DNA of 64,000 nt, from positions 1 through 64,000 of the forward strand of contig NZ_VLLB01000012.1 in NCBI RefSeq assembly GCF_007830455.1, read 5' to 3'. A program made the position numbers and the translations under genes. The notes below the pieces were generated by a model. That model saw only the letters and a program-made list of their open reading frames with translations. It was not told the origin of the DNA and searched no databases. Positions 25,501 through 32,721 of the stretch are shown here, piece after piece (the stretch's first letter is position 1; every line of letters starts with the position of its first letter). The DNA comes from Pseudoduganella lurida (GTDB taxonomy: Bacteria; Pseudomonadota; Gammaproteobacteria; Burkholderiales; Burkholderiaceae_D).

Positions 25501-26920
25501 GCAGGCCGGTGTCAACGTGTCCGGCAGCACGCTGCGTGTGCAGGTGGGCCTGAACGGCACGCGTGCCGGCCGCATCGCCGTGGATGGCACCGCGCAGCTG
25601 CGCAATGGCCGCATCCCGGGCGACAGCCCGCTGCGGCTGAACGCCAACCTGGACATGCCGTCGATCGCGTGGCTGTCGCCGCTGGTGGGCATGGACGGCC
25701 TGGAAGTCGATGGCGCGCTGAAAGCCGCCATCGCCGGCAGCGGCACGATCGCCGCGCCCGCCCTGAATGGCGAGGTGAATGGCACCGGCCTGGTGGTCAA
25801 CTGGGCCGAACAGGGCCTGCGCCTGCGCAACGGCCAGTTGCAGGCGCGCGTCGCGGGCGACCAGCTGACGCTGCAGCGCCTGCACTTCGAGGGCCGCACG
25901 GGCCGCATGGATGCCGAAGGTTCGGCCAGCCTGACGAATGCGGCGGCAACGATGAACCTGAAGCTCACGGCGGACAAGCTCGAAGCCCTGTCGCGCCCCG
26001 ACCGCACGCTGGTGCTCTCCGGGACCAGCACGCTGGTGCGCGATGCCAAGCGCTTCCAGCTGACGGGCAAGTTCAAGGCCGACCGCGCCGACATCGAACT
26101 GCCGGACGAGAACTCGCCGACGATCAGCGACGACGTCGTGATCCTCGGCCGTACCAAGCCCACCGTGAAGGAGGCCGCCCAGTCGCTGCCGCTGAACGTG
26201 GACCTGGAAGCGGACCTGGGCAACGACTTCCGCCTGCGCGGCAAGGGTCTCGATGCATACCTGGCCGGCGGCGCGCACGTGCGCATCGCCAACCGCAGCG
26301 CGCCGCGCGTGAACGGCAGCATCCGTGTCGTCAGCGGCACCTATGCGGCATATGGCCAGAAGCTGGCGATCGAACGGGGCGTGATCAATTTCACGGGCGC
26401 GTATGACAACCCGGGCCTGAACATCCTCGCCGTGCGCAAGCGGCCGGAAGACACCGAGCTGTCGGATACCAACGTGGAAGCGGGCGTGGAAGTGAAGGGC
26501 ACGGTGCTCTCGCCGGTCGCGCGCCTCGTGTCGACGCCGACGGTGCCGGACAGCGAGAAGCTGTCCTGGCTGGTGCTGGGTCATGGCATGAGCGATATGG
26601 CCGGCAACGAGATGGGCCTGCTGGGCACCGCTGCCGGCGCCCTCTTCGGCGGCAAGGGCGGCGGCAGCTTCGCCAACAAGGTGGGGCTGGACGAACTGGG
26701 CGTGAAACAGGGCAACGGCACGGCCACGGGGCTGGAAAACACCGTGGTCACCGTCGGCAAGAAGCTGTCCTCGCGCGCCTACTTGGGCTTCGAGCAGGGC
26801 GCCGGCACGGCCACGTCGCTGGTGAAGCTCCGCTACAAGCTGAACCAGCGCTTCACGCTGCAGTTCCAGACCGGCACCAACAACGCGCTGGACGTGCTGT
26901 ACACCTGGGCCTTCGACTGA
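22505..26920 (+). CDS. tamB: TamB translocation and assembly module protein
   Basis: The 1471-residue protein has one N-terminal membrane anchor (about 27-47, LRRTLIGAGITVVLLGGAVW) and then a very long beta-helical periplasmic part typical of TamB/AsmA-like bridge proteins. It ends in the DUF490 domain (about 1130-1471; LSWLVLGHGMSDMAG and a terminal FD pair). TamB spans the periplasm from the inner membrane to TamA and moves outer-membrane proteins and phospholipids. The gene starts within the tamA stop (TGATG), so the two are coupled. The length is within the 1200-1500 range of the family. Confidence 0.95.
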   Translation: MADDINTTNNEGEPVKLPRKQRRWLRRTLIGAGITVVLLGGAVWLLGRETTLQQIAERVARASGGSIAITGVTGSLYDHMHIGRLVYKGENSTITAADIDIDWSPLQFFSAGIEIDKLRVASVLMQTTAESDEPTTLPASLAPPFRITVADAQLLKLTMVNLVGVRNDIDDVRAQLYGDKTTWQLKSASAVTPFGRVAASGTIGAQKPFALNAKAALTEVHIAPGQPAAQLTAAATGNLSLMSVAVKGTSPNATGDGVATLTPFEKIPLQTMDLRAHGVDPSRFQSAWPKASLDLRVKADIGTKQEVSGLLELTNTATPGPIDQQLLPLKAVTARLGGTLTVATLDNLLIDLGNAGRFTGAGRVERTGPEGGIETADIRLHTDRIDLRALHGAANSTAIAGDIAAKSTGKLQTFDVKLAEKNLRLDAQAKLEDTLLTISRARLQAGKGSIGVTGQASLKDQKDFKAAATVDHFDPAALGAFPQADLNAAANVAGKLLPEWQAGVDFVIRPSRFSGQTLTGKGKLQANAQHLTGIDANVAMGQNTVNARGNFGLPAEKLEWKLDAKQLAAIQGDLAGAVAASGTATGGYAAPRTSFDAEARGLGMTGAKVRALDSVIRASGQLALAGKDKQPEVTMTGSTRRVNPAAFAASAPAGSINATFSGNARLAKDWRANINLDMGASTLVNAPLTGHAKVLADHRHVDNADVDLRLGPNSLQARGAFGATNDRLNWKLDAPQLSSLGAGFGGVLRGTGTLGGTMDKPQLSFGIEGSNVRAFTQHQVRSIKATGTLGNADALVADVNVEGYTSPTFSLDRARLQTSGTRTQHTVQLSAANADFDAALRVRGGWANDTWTGAIDTLQNRGRFALNLQSPAPLVIAAPKGAGVAGLANPARIALTNAVIGLPEGSVRIENLEKNGPQWRSRGAAAGVPATYLAQLSDAWRGHVVSDLTLGANWAVNLALPTTTGAAPALDGSVNVFREKGDITVTGGDKPIPLGLSQLQAGVNVSGSTLRVQVGLNGTRAGRIAVDGTAQLRNGRIPGDSPLRLNANLDMPSIAWLSPLVGMDGLEVDGALKAAIAGSGTIAAPALNGEVNGTGLVVNWAEQGLRLRNGQLQARVAGDQLTLQRLHFEGRTGRMDAEGSASLTNAAATMNLKLTADKLEALSRPDRTLVLSGTSTLVRDAKRFQLTGKFKADRADIELPDENSPTISDDVVILGRTKPTVKEAAQSLPLNVDLEADLGNDFRLRGKGLDAYLAGGAHVRIANRSAPRVNGSIRVVSGTYAAYGQKLAIERGVINFTGAYDNPGLNILAVRKRPEDTELSDTNVEAGVEVKGTVLSPVARLVSTPTVPDSEKLSWLVLGHGMSDMAGNEMGLLGTAAGALFGGKGGGSFANKVGLDELGVKQGNGTATGLENTVVTVGKKLSSRAYLGFEQGAGTATSLVKLRYKLNQRFTLQFQTGTNNALDVLYTWAFD

Positions 26921-26927
26921 TAAAAAC

Positions 26928-27018
26928 GGGGACAGACCCCATTTTTGAAGGAATTTCCTTGAAAATGGGGACAGACCCCATTTTTGAGGAAATTTCCTTA
27001 AAACAGGGGTCTGTCCCC
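26928..27018. repeat. Cluster of three GGGGACAGACCCC repeats
   Basis: Two direct copies (26928-26940, 26967-26979) and one inverted copy (27006-27018) are separated by linkers with the small palindromes AAGGAATTTCCTT and AGGAAATTTCCT. The cluster starts just after the tamB stop and should fold into strong hairpins. The linker is shared with the repeat at 46170-46229. Confidence 0.85.
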
Positions 27019-27044
27019 ACTTCCTGTGTCACCACTTCCTGTTT

Positions 27045-27200
27045 TTACTCCGGCTTGTGATCCGGCACCGGCTCCTCTTCCTCGCCCGGCGCGTCCGGAT
27101 CGTGGTGGTGGCCCGGCGCCGTTTCCGGTTCGTCGATCGGCACCGGCAGGTCCGGTGCGCGGTGCGCATGGACGGGGACAGTCGTGAAGTATGGGTCCAT
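27045..27200 (-). CDS. Small acidic protein
   Basis: The 51-residue protein reads MDPYFTTVPVHAHRAPDLP, then an acidic, proline- and histidine-rich tail (GHHHDPDAPGEEEEPVPDHK). It has no recognised family. A good ribosome site (TGGAGGAACC) precedes the ATG at 27200, which is the main reason to believe it is a gene. The open frame extends upstream to 27296 but without such a site. Confidence 0.5.
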   Translation of the reverse strand: MDPYFTTVPVHAHRAPDLPVPIDEPETAPGHHHDPDAPGEEEEPVPDHKPE

Positions 27201-27257
27201 GGTTCCTCCAGTATTGAAGGCCGTTACGGTAGCATGCCACCGGTAATCGCGCCGCAG

Positions 27258-27349
27258 CGTTACAATTCGGGCGCACTGCAACCGGACGCACTGCAACCGG
27301 CCGCACTACAATCGGGCGCGCTGCAGTCCCGCACAGTACAATCCCGTTC
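27258..27349 (+). repeat. 15-bp tandem repeat array with TACAAT/TGCAAC units
   Basis: Six imperfect units follow one another with hexamers at 27261 (TACAAT), 27277 (TGCAAC), 27292 (TGCAAC), 27307 (TACAAT), 27322 (TGCAGT) and 27337 (TACAAT). The steps are 16, 15, 15, 15 and 15 bases. Each hexamer is followed by a C/G-rich spacer. Three of the hexamers resemble sigma-70 -10 boxes. The array ends 19 bases before the start of the membrane protein gene at 27368. Confidence 0.8.
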
Positions 27350-27367
27350 CACCGAATTCGACTCCCC

Positions 27368-27892
27368 ATGCAACTCACCACCCTGGCACTGCTGATCCTG
27401 ATACCGCTGCTGGTCTGGCGCGTCTACCTGCGCCTGCGGCAGATCTTCGTGCGGCAGGAATCGCTGCTGTGGCGCCACAAGGCCGGCTTCGCATTCTTCG
27501 CCTTTCTGCTGCTGGCCGCCGCCATCACGCTGCGTTCCGACCTGCTGGCCCTGTCCAGCCTTGGCGCGGGCGTGCTGGGCGGCGCCTGGCTGGCCTTCTT
27601 CGCGCTGAAGAAGACCCGCATCGAGACGGTTGGCCGCCGCTATTTCTACAAGCCGTACGACCGCTTCGGCATCCTCGTCTGCATGCTGTTCGCTGCGCGC
27701 GTGCTGCAGGTGTTCCTGGAAATCTACATGAACCGGCAGTCCGAGCACCCGCAGCCGTTCACGTTCGAGACGGGCCTGTACCACCCGCTGTCCTGCCTGG
27801 CCTTCGGCCTGCTGGCCGGCTACCTGGCCAACTTCTCGCTGGGCATGCTGCGCTGGCGCCGCGCACAGCCGGCACTGCCGGAGCAGCCATGA
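27368..27892 (+). CDS. Inner-membrane protein of unknown function
   Basis: The 174-residue protein has four or five predicted membrane spans: about 3-17, 38-57, 60-78, 100-118 and 140-158, with basic loops between (YLRLRQIFVRQ, LKKTRIETVGRRYFYKPYDR). The pattern is somewhat like CcdC/DUF1453-type small membrane proteins, but I cannot confirm a family. Its stop overlaps the next gene's ATG (ATGA), so the two are coupled. It lies directly behind the 15-bp repeat array. Confidence 0.78.
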   Translation: MQLTTLALLILIPLLVWRVYLRLRQIFVRQESLLWRHKAGFAFFAFLLLAAAITLRSDLLALSSLGAGVLGGAWLAFFALKKTRIETVGRRYFYKPYDRFGILVCMLFAARVLQVFLEIYMNRQSEHPQPFTFETGLYHPLSCLAFGLLAGYLANFSLGMLRWRRAQPALPEQP

Positions 27893-28743
27893 GCGGTCCC
27901 GTCATGTCGCCCCTGCCCCACGAACCCCGCATCGACGACGCCCCCCGCCAGCAGGCCCTCACCGAGCGCTACCTGCTGCCGGCGCTGGCACCGTTGAAGG
28001 CGCTGTTCGCCGGCCTGCGCGCGGTCCTGCCCCCGCAGCTGCTGGCGGCCGGCGATTCGCGGGCCATCACGCAGGCCGTGTCGCGCGGCCTGCATGACGC
28101 CGGGCCGACGGCGCTGCCGGAGGCCGAGCGGGCCGGCCACGATGCCATCGCCGCCTTCCTCGGCGCCGGCGGCAGCGCGCGCCACATCTGGGGCGCCCTG
28201 CGCGGCGAACGCTTACACGACGGCTTCCTGTTCGGCACCCTGTTCATCGATGTCGCGCAGCCGGGCGGCGTGGCGATCGTGCCGTTCCGGCAGGCCGGCC
28301 TGACGCCGGTGCAGGATCACCGGCACTATGGCCTGCTGCTGGCGCGCAGCCGCGGTGCGCACATCTTCCCGAACCATGTGCTGCCGGCCCTGGCGCCGTA
28401 TGCGCCGCTGCTGTTGCTGGTGCCCGGCGGCGGCGTCAGCCTGGCGTCCCATGAGAGCTACATGCTTGCGCTGGCCCATGCCCGCGGCTTCACGTCCAGC
28501 GCGCTGGTGCTGGAGCGGCCGGCGCTGGACGAGGGCCTGTTCCGCCTCGTCGCCGGCAAGCTGTCGGCGGCGGGCATCGCCGTGCCGGCCGATGCCGCGG
28601 CGGGCCGCGCCGCCGCGCTGGATGCCTGCCGGCGCTACCGGGACACCCGGCGCCGTGCCGGCGATGCGTTCGAACAGAAGGCGCTGGCGGCCATCGACCG
28701 CGCCAATGCGCAGCTGTGCACGCTGGCCGTCTCGGCGTCCTGA
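27889..28743 (+). CDS. Protein of unknown function
   Basis: The 284-residue protein is largely Ala/Leu-rich. A helical N-terminal part (about 20-110) precedes a central segment (about 105-185) with GFLFGTLFIDVAQPGGVAIVPFRQ, then HIFPNHVLPALAPYAPLLLLVPGGG. No signal peptide or clear catalytic motif is visible, and I do not recognise a family. It starts inside the stop of the upstream membrane-protein gene, so they are probably expressed together. It ends seven bases before the convergent epimerase gene. Confidence 0.72.
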   Translation: MSGPVMSPLPHEPRIDDAPRQQALTERYLLPALAPLKALFAGLRAVLPPQLLAAGDSRAITQAVSRGLHDAGPTALPEAERAGHDAIAAFLGAGGSARHIWGALRGERLHDGFLFGTLFIDVAQPGGVAIVPFRQAGLTPVQDHRHYGLLLARSRGAHIFPNHVLPALAPYAPLLLLVPGGGVSLASHESYMLALAHARGFTSSALVLERPALDEGLFRLVAGKLSAAGIAVPADAAAGRAAALDACRRYRDTRRRAGDAFEQKALAAIDRANAQLCTLAVSAS

Positions 28744-28750
28744 AGCCCCG

Positions 28751-29692
28751 TTACAGCAGGCTGCGCAGCGCCGGCTCCAGCGCCGGATAGCGGAATTCGA
28801 ACCCCGCCGACAGCAGCCGGCGCGGCATCACGCACTGCCCTTCCAGCAGCAGGTCGGCCTGCTCGCCCAGCAGCAGCCGAACGGGCCAGGCCGGCGTCGG
28901 CAGCCATGCGAGCCGGTGCAGCAGGCGCGCCGCGGTGGCGACGAAGTCGCGCTGCGCCACGCAGTCCGGGGTGGTGAAGTTCCAGGCGCCCGCCACGTTG
29001 CCGTCCTGCCGCGCCAGCCAGGCCAGGCCGCGCAGCAGGTCGTCCAGGTGGATCCATGACAGGCGCTGCCGGCCCGTCCCCATCGGTCCCCCGACCCCGA
29101 ACCGCACCGGCATCAGCATCGGCGGCAATGCGCCACCGTGTCCAAGGACGAGGCCGAAGCGCGTCGTCGCCACCGCCACCCCGTATTGCGCCGCTCCCTG
29201 CGCGGCCGCTTCCCATTCCTGGCACAGCTGCGACATGAAGACCGGCTGCGGCGGGCTGTCCTCCGTCAGCGGTTGCAGCTGCGCCTGCGGCTGCACGCCG
29301 TAGTAGCCGATCGCGGAGGCGGACAGCATCAACCGCGGCTTGTGCTGCGCCTTGCCGATCCACGCCACCAGCCGCTTCGTCAGGCCGACACGGCTGGCGC
29401 GCAGTGCGGCCTGGCGCTTCTTCGTCCAGCGCTGGCCGAGGATGCGGGCGCCGGCCAGGTTGATGACGAGGTCGATCTTCTCCGTGACCGGCAGTTCATC
29501 GACGGTCATCACGCAGCGCACGCGCGCCCCGAGCGTACGCTGCGCCGCCGCCGTGTCGCGGGTCAGCGCGATCACGTGCTGGCCGTCGGCGAGCAGGGCC
29601 GCCACCAGGTGCTGGCCGACGAAGCCGGTGGCGCCGGTGACGAGCACGGTCTGGCCGGGCGCGCCGAAGCGCAGAGGGTCAGCCAAGTCCAT
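28751..29692 (-). CDS. TIGR01777/YfcH-family SDR epimerase
   Basis: The 313-residue protein has the NAD(P)-binding motif VLVTGATGFVGQHLVAAL (residues 16-33). It continues with VINLAGARILGQRWTKKRQAALRASRVG and SASAIGYYG, which are the hallmarks of the YfcH/TIGR01777 group of extended SDR proteins, and ends in the C-terminal DUF1731-like region (PRRLLSAGFEFRYP). The group is widespread but its reaction is not established. Its start region faces the hipA promoter region. Confidence 0.9.
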   Translation of the reverse strand: MDLADPLRFGAPGQTVLVTGATGFVGQHLVAALLADGQHVIALTRDTAAAQRTLGARVRCVMTVDELPVTEKIDLVINLAGARILGQRWTKKRQAALRASRVGLTKRLVAWIGKAQHKPRLMLSASAIGYYGVQPQAQLQPLTEDSPPQPVFMSQLCQEWEAAAQGAAQYGVAVATTRFGLVLGHGGALPPMLMPVRFGVGGPMGTGRQRLSWIHLDDLLRGLAWLARQDGNVAGAWNFTTPDCVAQRDFVATAARLLHRLAWLPTPAWPVRLLLGEQADLLLEGQCVMPRRLLSAGFEFRYPALEPALRSLL

Positions 29693-29709
29693 TCATTGCC
29701 TCGTATTCA

Positions 29710-29738
29710 TTAAATAGGCGCTTTAGTATCCTTATTAT
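29710..29738 (+). promoter_or_regulatory. Candidate promoter of the hipA gene
   Basis: TTAAAT (29710-29715), a 17-base spacer and TATTAT (29733-29738) form a weak -35/-10 pair in a locally A+T-rich stretch, about 40 bases before the hipA ATG at 29778. An imperfect inverted repeat (TTATTATGG...CCATTAATG, 29732-29760) overlaps the -10 and could be an operator. This rests on pattern only. Confidence 0.33.
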
Positions 29739-29777
29739 GGCGTTACGCCTCTCCATTAATGCTACTATACCTCCCAA

Positions 29778-31067
29778 ATGGAGCCCTTCTGCACATTACA
29801 GGTTTTTATCGACGCCCAGTGGCAGGATGCCGCCACGGTCGAAATGACCGGCAGTGTCCACCACGGTATCGATTCGCCTGTCTATCTGGCATACCTGCCG
29901 AACTATGCGCTTGCGCATTGGGGCCGCGTCGATTCGGCGGCACTCTCCGCCAATCTTCCGGTCGGCATCACCCACTGGATGCCGGAGACCTGGCCGCCTT
30001 TCCTGACCGATCTTTTGCCACAAGGTTATGGGCGCGCCGAATTGATGCGCCAACTGCATCTGGGTTCCCACAGCGGCCCGGCGCACGATTGGGCATTGCT
30101 TCGGGCGGGTGCGGGCAACCCTATCGGGAATATTCGTGTGAAGGAAGCGCATGCATGGGCGACGGAACGCTCGGGTTCGACCATGCATGGATTTACCATG
30201 GAGGAAGTGGCTGCAAGGGCTGGCGATTTCAACGAATATCTTGCCCAGAATGGCTTGTTCTTGGCTGGATCGTCCGGCATACAGGGCGAGTGGCCAAAGA
30301 TCCTGCTGACCCACGCGACAGATGGCTTGCTGTACCTGGATCACACACTACCGGATGCGCAGGCAGTCCGGCACTACATTGTCAAGTTCGGGCGCGGCAC
30401 GGACCGGGCGCTGGCAGATATCCTGGCACTGGAAGCACCGTACATGCACCTGGCTCGATCTCTGGGTTTACATGTCCATGCCGCCCTCCTGCAGCGTGAA
30501 CGCGCGCTCTTCATTCCGCGCTTCGATCGACAGGTGGCAAATGGGCAGGTGTTCCGCCATGGCCAGGAAAGCATCGCCTCGCTGTGCGGCGTGCCCGGCT
30601 TTGGCGCAGTGCCAAGCCATAACGAGGTTTGCCGCCACCTTGGCCAGGTGGCCACCGATCCGGCACGCGATGTCATCGAATACATCAAGCGGGACATCGC
30701 GAACATCGTCCTTGGCAACAAGGACAATCACGCCAGGAACACCGCCATTGGACGCAAGCCGGACGGGTTCATCGGCCTGACGCCACTGTTCGACTTCGCG
30801 CCTATGTGGCTGCATCCCGACGGCATCGCAAGGCGCATGCGCTGGCAGCGGGACGATGGCGGTTCGCCGGACTGGTCGAGTGTCATTGACCAGGCCGCGG
30901 AGGCAGCGCATCTGGACGCCAGCCTGATACGTGCTGGTGTTGCAGCCATGGCGGGGCCGCTGGGCACCCTGTTCGAGGAGGCGCGAGCGGCAGGGATCGG
31001 CGAGCAGTTCCTCAAGCCGCTGGAACGGGCGTGGCGCAATGCCTGCGTCCAGATCGAGGGGCTGTGA
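29778..31067 (+). CDS. hipA: HipA-family toxin Ser/Thr kinase
   Basis: The 429-residue protein matches HipA. It has a nucleotide-loop region AGSSGIQGEWPKILL (163-177), the ATP-binding lysine in IVKFG (Lys203), the catalytic block NKDNHARN (314-321, with Asp316 and Asn321), and the metal-binding Asp339 in PLFDFAPM. HipA kinases phosphorylate glutamyl-tRNA synthetase or similar targets and halt growth until the antitoxin neutralises them. All catalytic residues I can check are present. The gene precedes its partner (an overlap of one base, TGATG), the reverse of the classic hipB-hipA order. Codon use is visibly less G/C-rich than in the neighbours, which suggests a mobile origin. Confidence 0.88.
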   Translation: MEPFCTLQVFIDAQWQDAATVEMTGSVHHGIDSPVYLAYLPNYALAHWGRVDSAALSANLPVGITHWMPETWPPFLTDLLPQGYGRAELMRQLHLGSHSGPAHDWALLRAGAGNPIGNIRVKEAHAWATERSGSTMHGFTMEEVAARAGDFNEYLAQNGLFLAGSSGIQGEWPKILLTHATDGLLYLDHTLPDAQAVRHYIVKFGRGTDRALADILALEAPYMHLARSLGLHVHAALLQRERALFIPRFDRQVANGQVFRHGQESIASLCGVPGFGAVPSHNEVCRHLGQVATDPARDVIEYIKRDIANIVLGNKDNHARNTAIGRKPDGFIGLTPLFDFAPMWLHPDGIARRMRWQRDDGGSPDWSSVIDQAAEAAHLDASLIRAGVAAMAGPLGTLFEEARAAGIGEQFLKPLERAWRNACVQIEGL

Positions 31068-31549
31068 TGGACAAGCGCTACAAACCGATGGCACCTGCAG
31101 AAATGAACGCTGTGCGGCGCGCGTTGCATGACGAACTCCTGGCGGCACCTTCGATGCCGATCCCTGCGGTGATAAGAAAGATCCGCACAGGTCTGCGCCT
31201 GACGATCGCCGAATACGCCAGGCTGTGCGGCGTTTCGGCTCGGGCGCTGGCGGACATCGAGCGGGAAGCCACCAGCCCCACGCTGGCCACCGTCGAAAAA
31301 CTGCTGCGGCCATTCGGCCTGCAACCAGGTGCCGTGCCGCCTGCGAGTGCTGCGGCATCTCCGCCGGCCCCTGCCTCGCCGCACCAGTCGAACAAGGATC
31401 GCAGCAGGATCAACATCCACGAGTCGTGGGAGATGCGGTACTGGACGAAGGAACTGGCGATCACACCCGAACAGCTTGTCGAAGCTGTACAGGCAGCCGG
31501 TCCTGTTGTCAGCGCAGTGCGGGGCTACCTCGCTCGCAAGGACAGCTGA
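31067..31549 (+). CDS. HipB-like antitoxin: XRE helix-turn-helix fused to DUF3606
   Basis: The 160-residue protein has an XRE-type helix-turn-helix at about 34-87 (RTGLRLTIAEYARLCGVSAR), a Pro/Ala/Ser-rich linker (88-108), and a C-terminal segment (111-157) with ESWEMRYWTKELAITPEQL and AVQAAGPVVSAVRGYL, which fits DUF3606. XRE antitoxins bind the operon promoter and mask HipA. The extra DUF3606 domain is unusual for HipB and might change binding or partner choice. It starts in the hipA stop, so translation is coupled. Confidence 0.82.
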   Translation: MDKRYKPMAPAEMNAVRRALHDELLAAPSMPIPAVIRKIRTGLRLTIAEYARLCGVSARALADIEREATSPTLATVEKLLRPFGLQPGAVPPASAAASPPAPASPHQSNKDRSRINIHESWEMRYWTKELAITPEQLVEAVQAAGPVVSAVRGYLARKDS

Positions 31550-31627
31550 TTGCCGGTGCTGGCCCCGGCATGGGTAAAAGCGTAATGCCCGCGGGTGCCT
31601 GTCCTGGACGCCGCACGATTGATCGTC

Positions 31628-31659
31628 TTGCCACTTTTCTAACGCTTTTCCGTTATCAT
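31628..31659 (+). promoter_or_regulatory. Candidate crtE promoter with TAACG-N6-CGTTA inverted repeat
   Basis: TTGCCA (31628-31633) and TTATCA (31653-31658) form a weak -35/-10 pair with a 19-base spacer, 33 bases before the crtE ATG. The perfect inverted repeat TAACG-CTTTTC-CGTTA (31640-31655) lies across the spacer and touches the -10, a position that would suit a repressor or MerR/MarR-type regulator. Pattern only. Confidence 0.35.
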
Positions 31660-31691
31660 GGCCTTTCGATACTTCGTCCGAAGGAAAGCGC

Positions 31692-32702
31692 ATGACTACT
31701 CAGACAGGATGGCTCGGCGAGGCCGGCCACGAGACCGCCAGCGATCCGTCGGTGCATGGCATCGAGGCGATGCGCCAGGCCCTCGACCAGCGCATTGAAC
31801 ATCTGCTGGCGGCCGACGGCGACCGCCACGACCGGCTGGCCAGCGCGATGCGTGCGGCCGTGCTGGGCTCGGGCAAGCGCATGCGCCCGCTGCTGCTGAT
31901 GCTGGTGGCGGCGGACCTGAACTGCAAGTCGCCGGCGGTCATCGACGTGGCCTGCGCCGTGGAGATCGTGCACGCCGCCTCGCTGATCCTCGACGACATG
32001 CCGTGCATGGACGATGCCACGCTGCGCCGCGGCCGTCCCACCATCCACCGCCAGTTCGGTGAAGATGTCGCCATCCTGGCCTCCGTCGCGCTGCTGAGCC
32101 GCGCGTTCGCGATCCTGGCGTCGGCGCCCGGCATTCCGTCCATCACGCGTGCCCGCCTCGTTGCCACGCTGGCCGAAACGGTGGGGGCGCAAGGCCTGGT
32201 GCGCGGCCAGTTCGAGGACCTGCATGGCGGCACCAGCCGCTCCGCCGAAGCCATCGCCACCACCAACGAACGCAAGACGGGCCTGCTGCTGGGCGCCACC
32301 GTGGACATGGCGGCCGTGCTGGCCGAAGTGGACGACTGCGTGGCCCGCTCGCTGCGTTCGTTTGCGCTGGCGGCGGGACACGCGTTCCAGATCCGCGACG
32401 ACTTCCAGGACGTGCCGGGCAACGACATCACGGTAACCGGCAAGGACACGGGGCTGGACCAGGGCAAGGCCACGCTGCTGGCCACGCTCGGCGCGGACGA
32501 AGCGCAGCGCCGCCTGGCCGATCACCTGCGCGACGTGGAACGTCACCTGGAAGACGCGCTGGCCGGTGCCCAGCGCACGCGCCGCTTCGTGCAGGGCATG
32601 TTCGGCGCGCACCTGGCGCAGGCCTGGCCGCCATCGGACGCGGTGCCGCACCTGTACGCGGCACCCGCCGCGCCGGCAGGCTTCAACAGCCGCGCCGGCT
32701 GA
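31692..32702 (+). CDS. crtE: Geranylgeranyl diphosphate synthase CrtE
   Basis: The 336-residue protein is an all-trans polyprenyl synthase. The first Asp-rich motif is DDMPCMDD (101-108), with the two-residue insertion typical of bacterial type II enzymes, and the second is DDFQD (236-240). GKRMRPLL (61-68) and the EIVHAASLILDD helix are in place. It adds isopentenyl units to give GGPP, the C20 precursor of phytoene. It is the first gene of a crtE-X-Y-I-B operon. The ATG at 31692 follows GAAGGAAAG. Confidence 0.95.
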   Translation: MTTQTGWLGEAGHETASDPSVHGIEAMRQALDQRIEHLLAADGDRHDRLASAMRAAVLGSGKRMRPLLLMLVAADLNCKSPAVIDVACAVEIVHAASLILDDMPCMDDATLRRGRPTIHRQFGEDVAILASVALLSRAFAILASAPGIPSITRARLVATLAETVGAQGLVRGQFEDLHGGTSRSAEAIATTNERKTGLLLGATVDMAAVLAEVDDCVARSLRSFALAAGHAFQIRDDFQDVPGNDITVTGKDTGLDQGKATLLATLGADEAQRRLADHLRDVERHLEDALAGAQRTRRFVQGMFGAHLAQAWPPSDAVPHLYAAPAAPAGFNSRAG

Positions 32703-32721
32703 CCGCCGCACGGAGAACCCG

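Noticed and set aside
22448-26584. Very long open frame antisense to tamB (about 1378 codons)
   Set aside because: High G+C depletes stops in antisense frames. The translation is Arg/Gln/His/Ala-rich with no family pattern, no ribosome site, and lies fully opposite tamB.
27258-27349. CRISPR array
   Set aside because: The unit is 15 bases with no separate repeat and spacer pattern and no cas genes.
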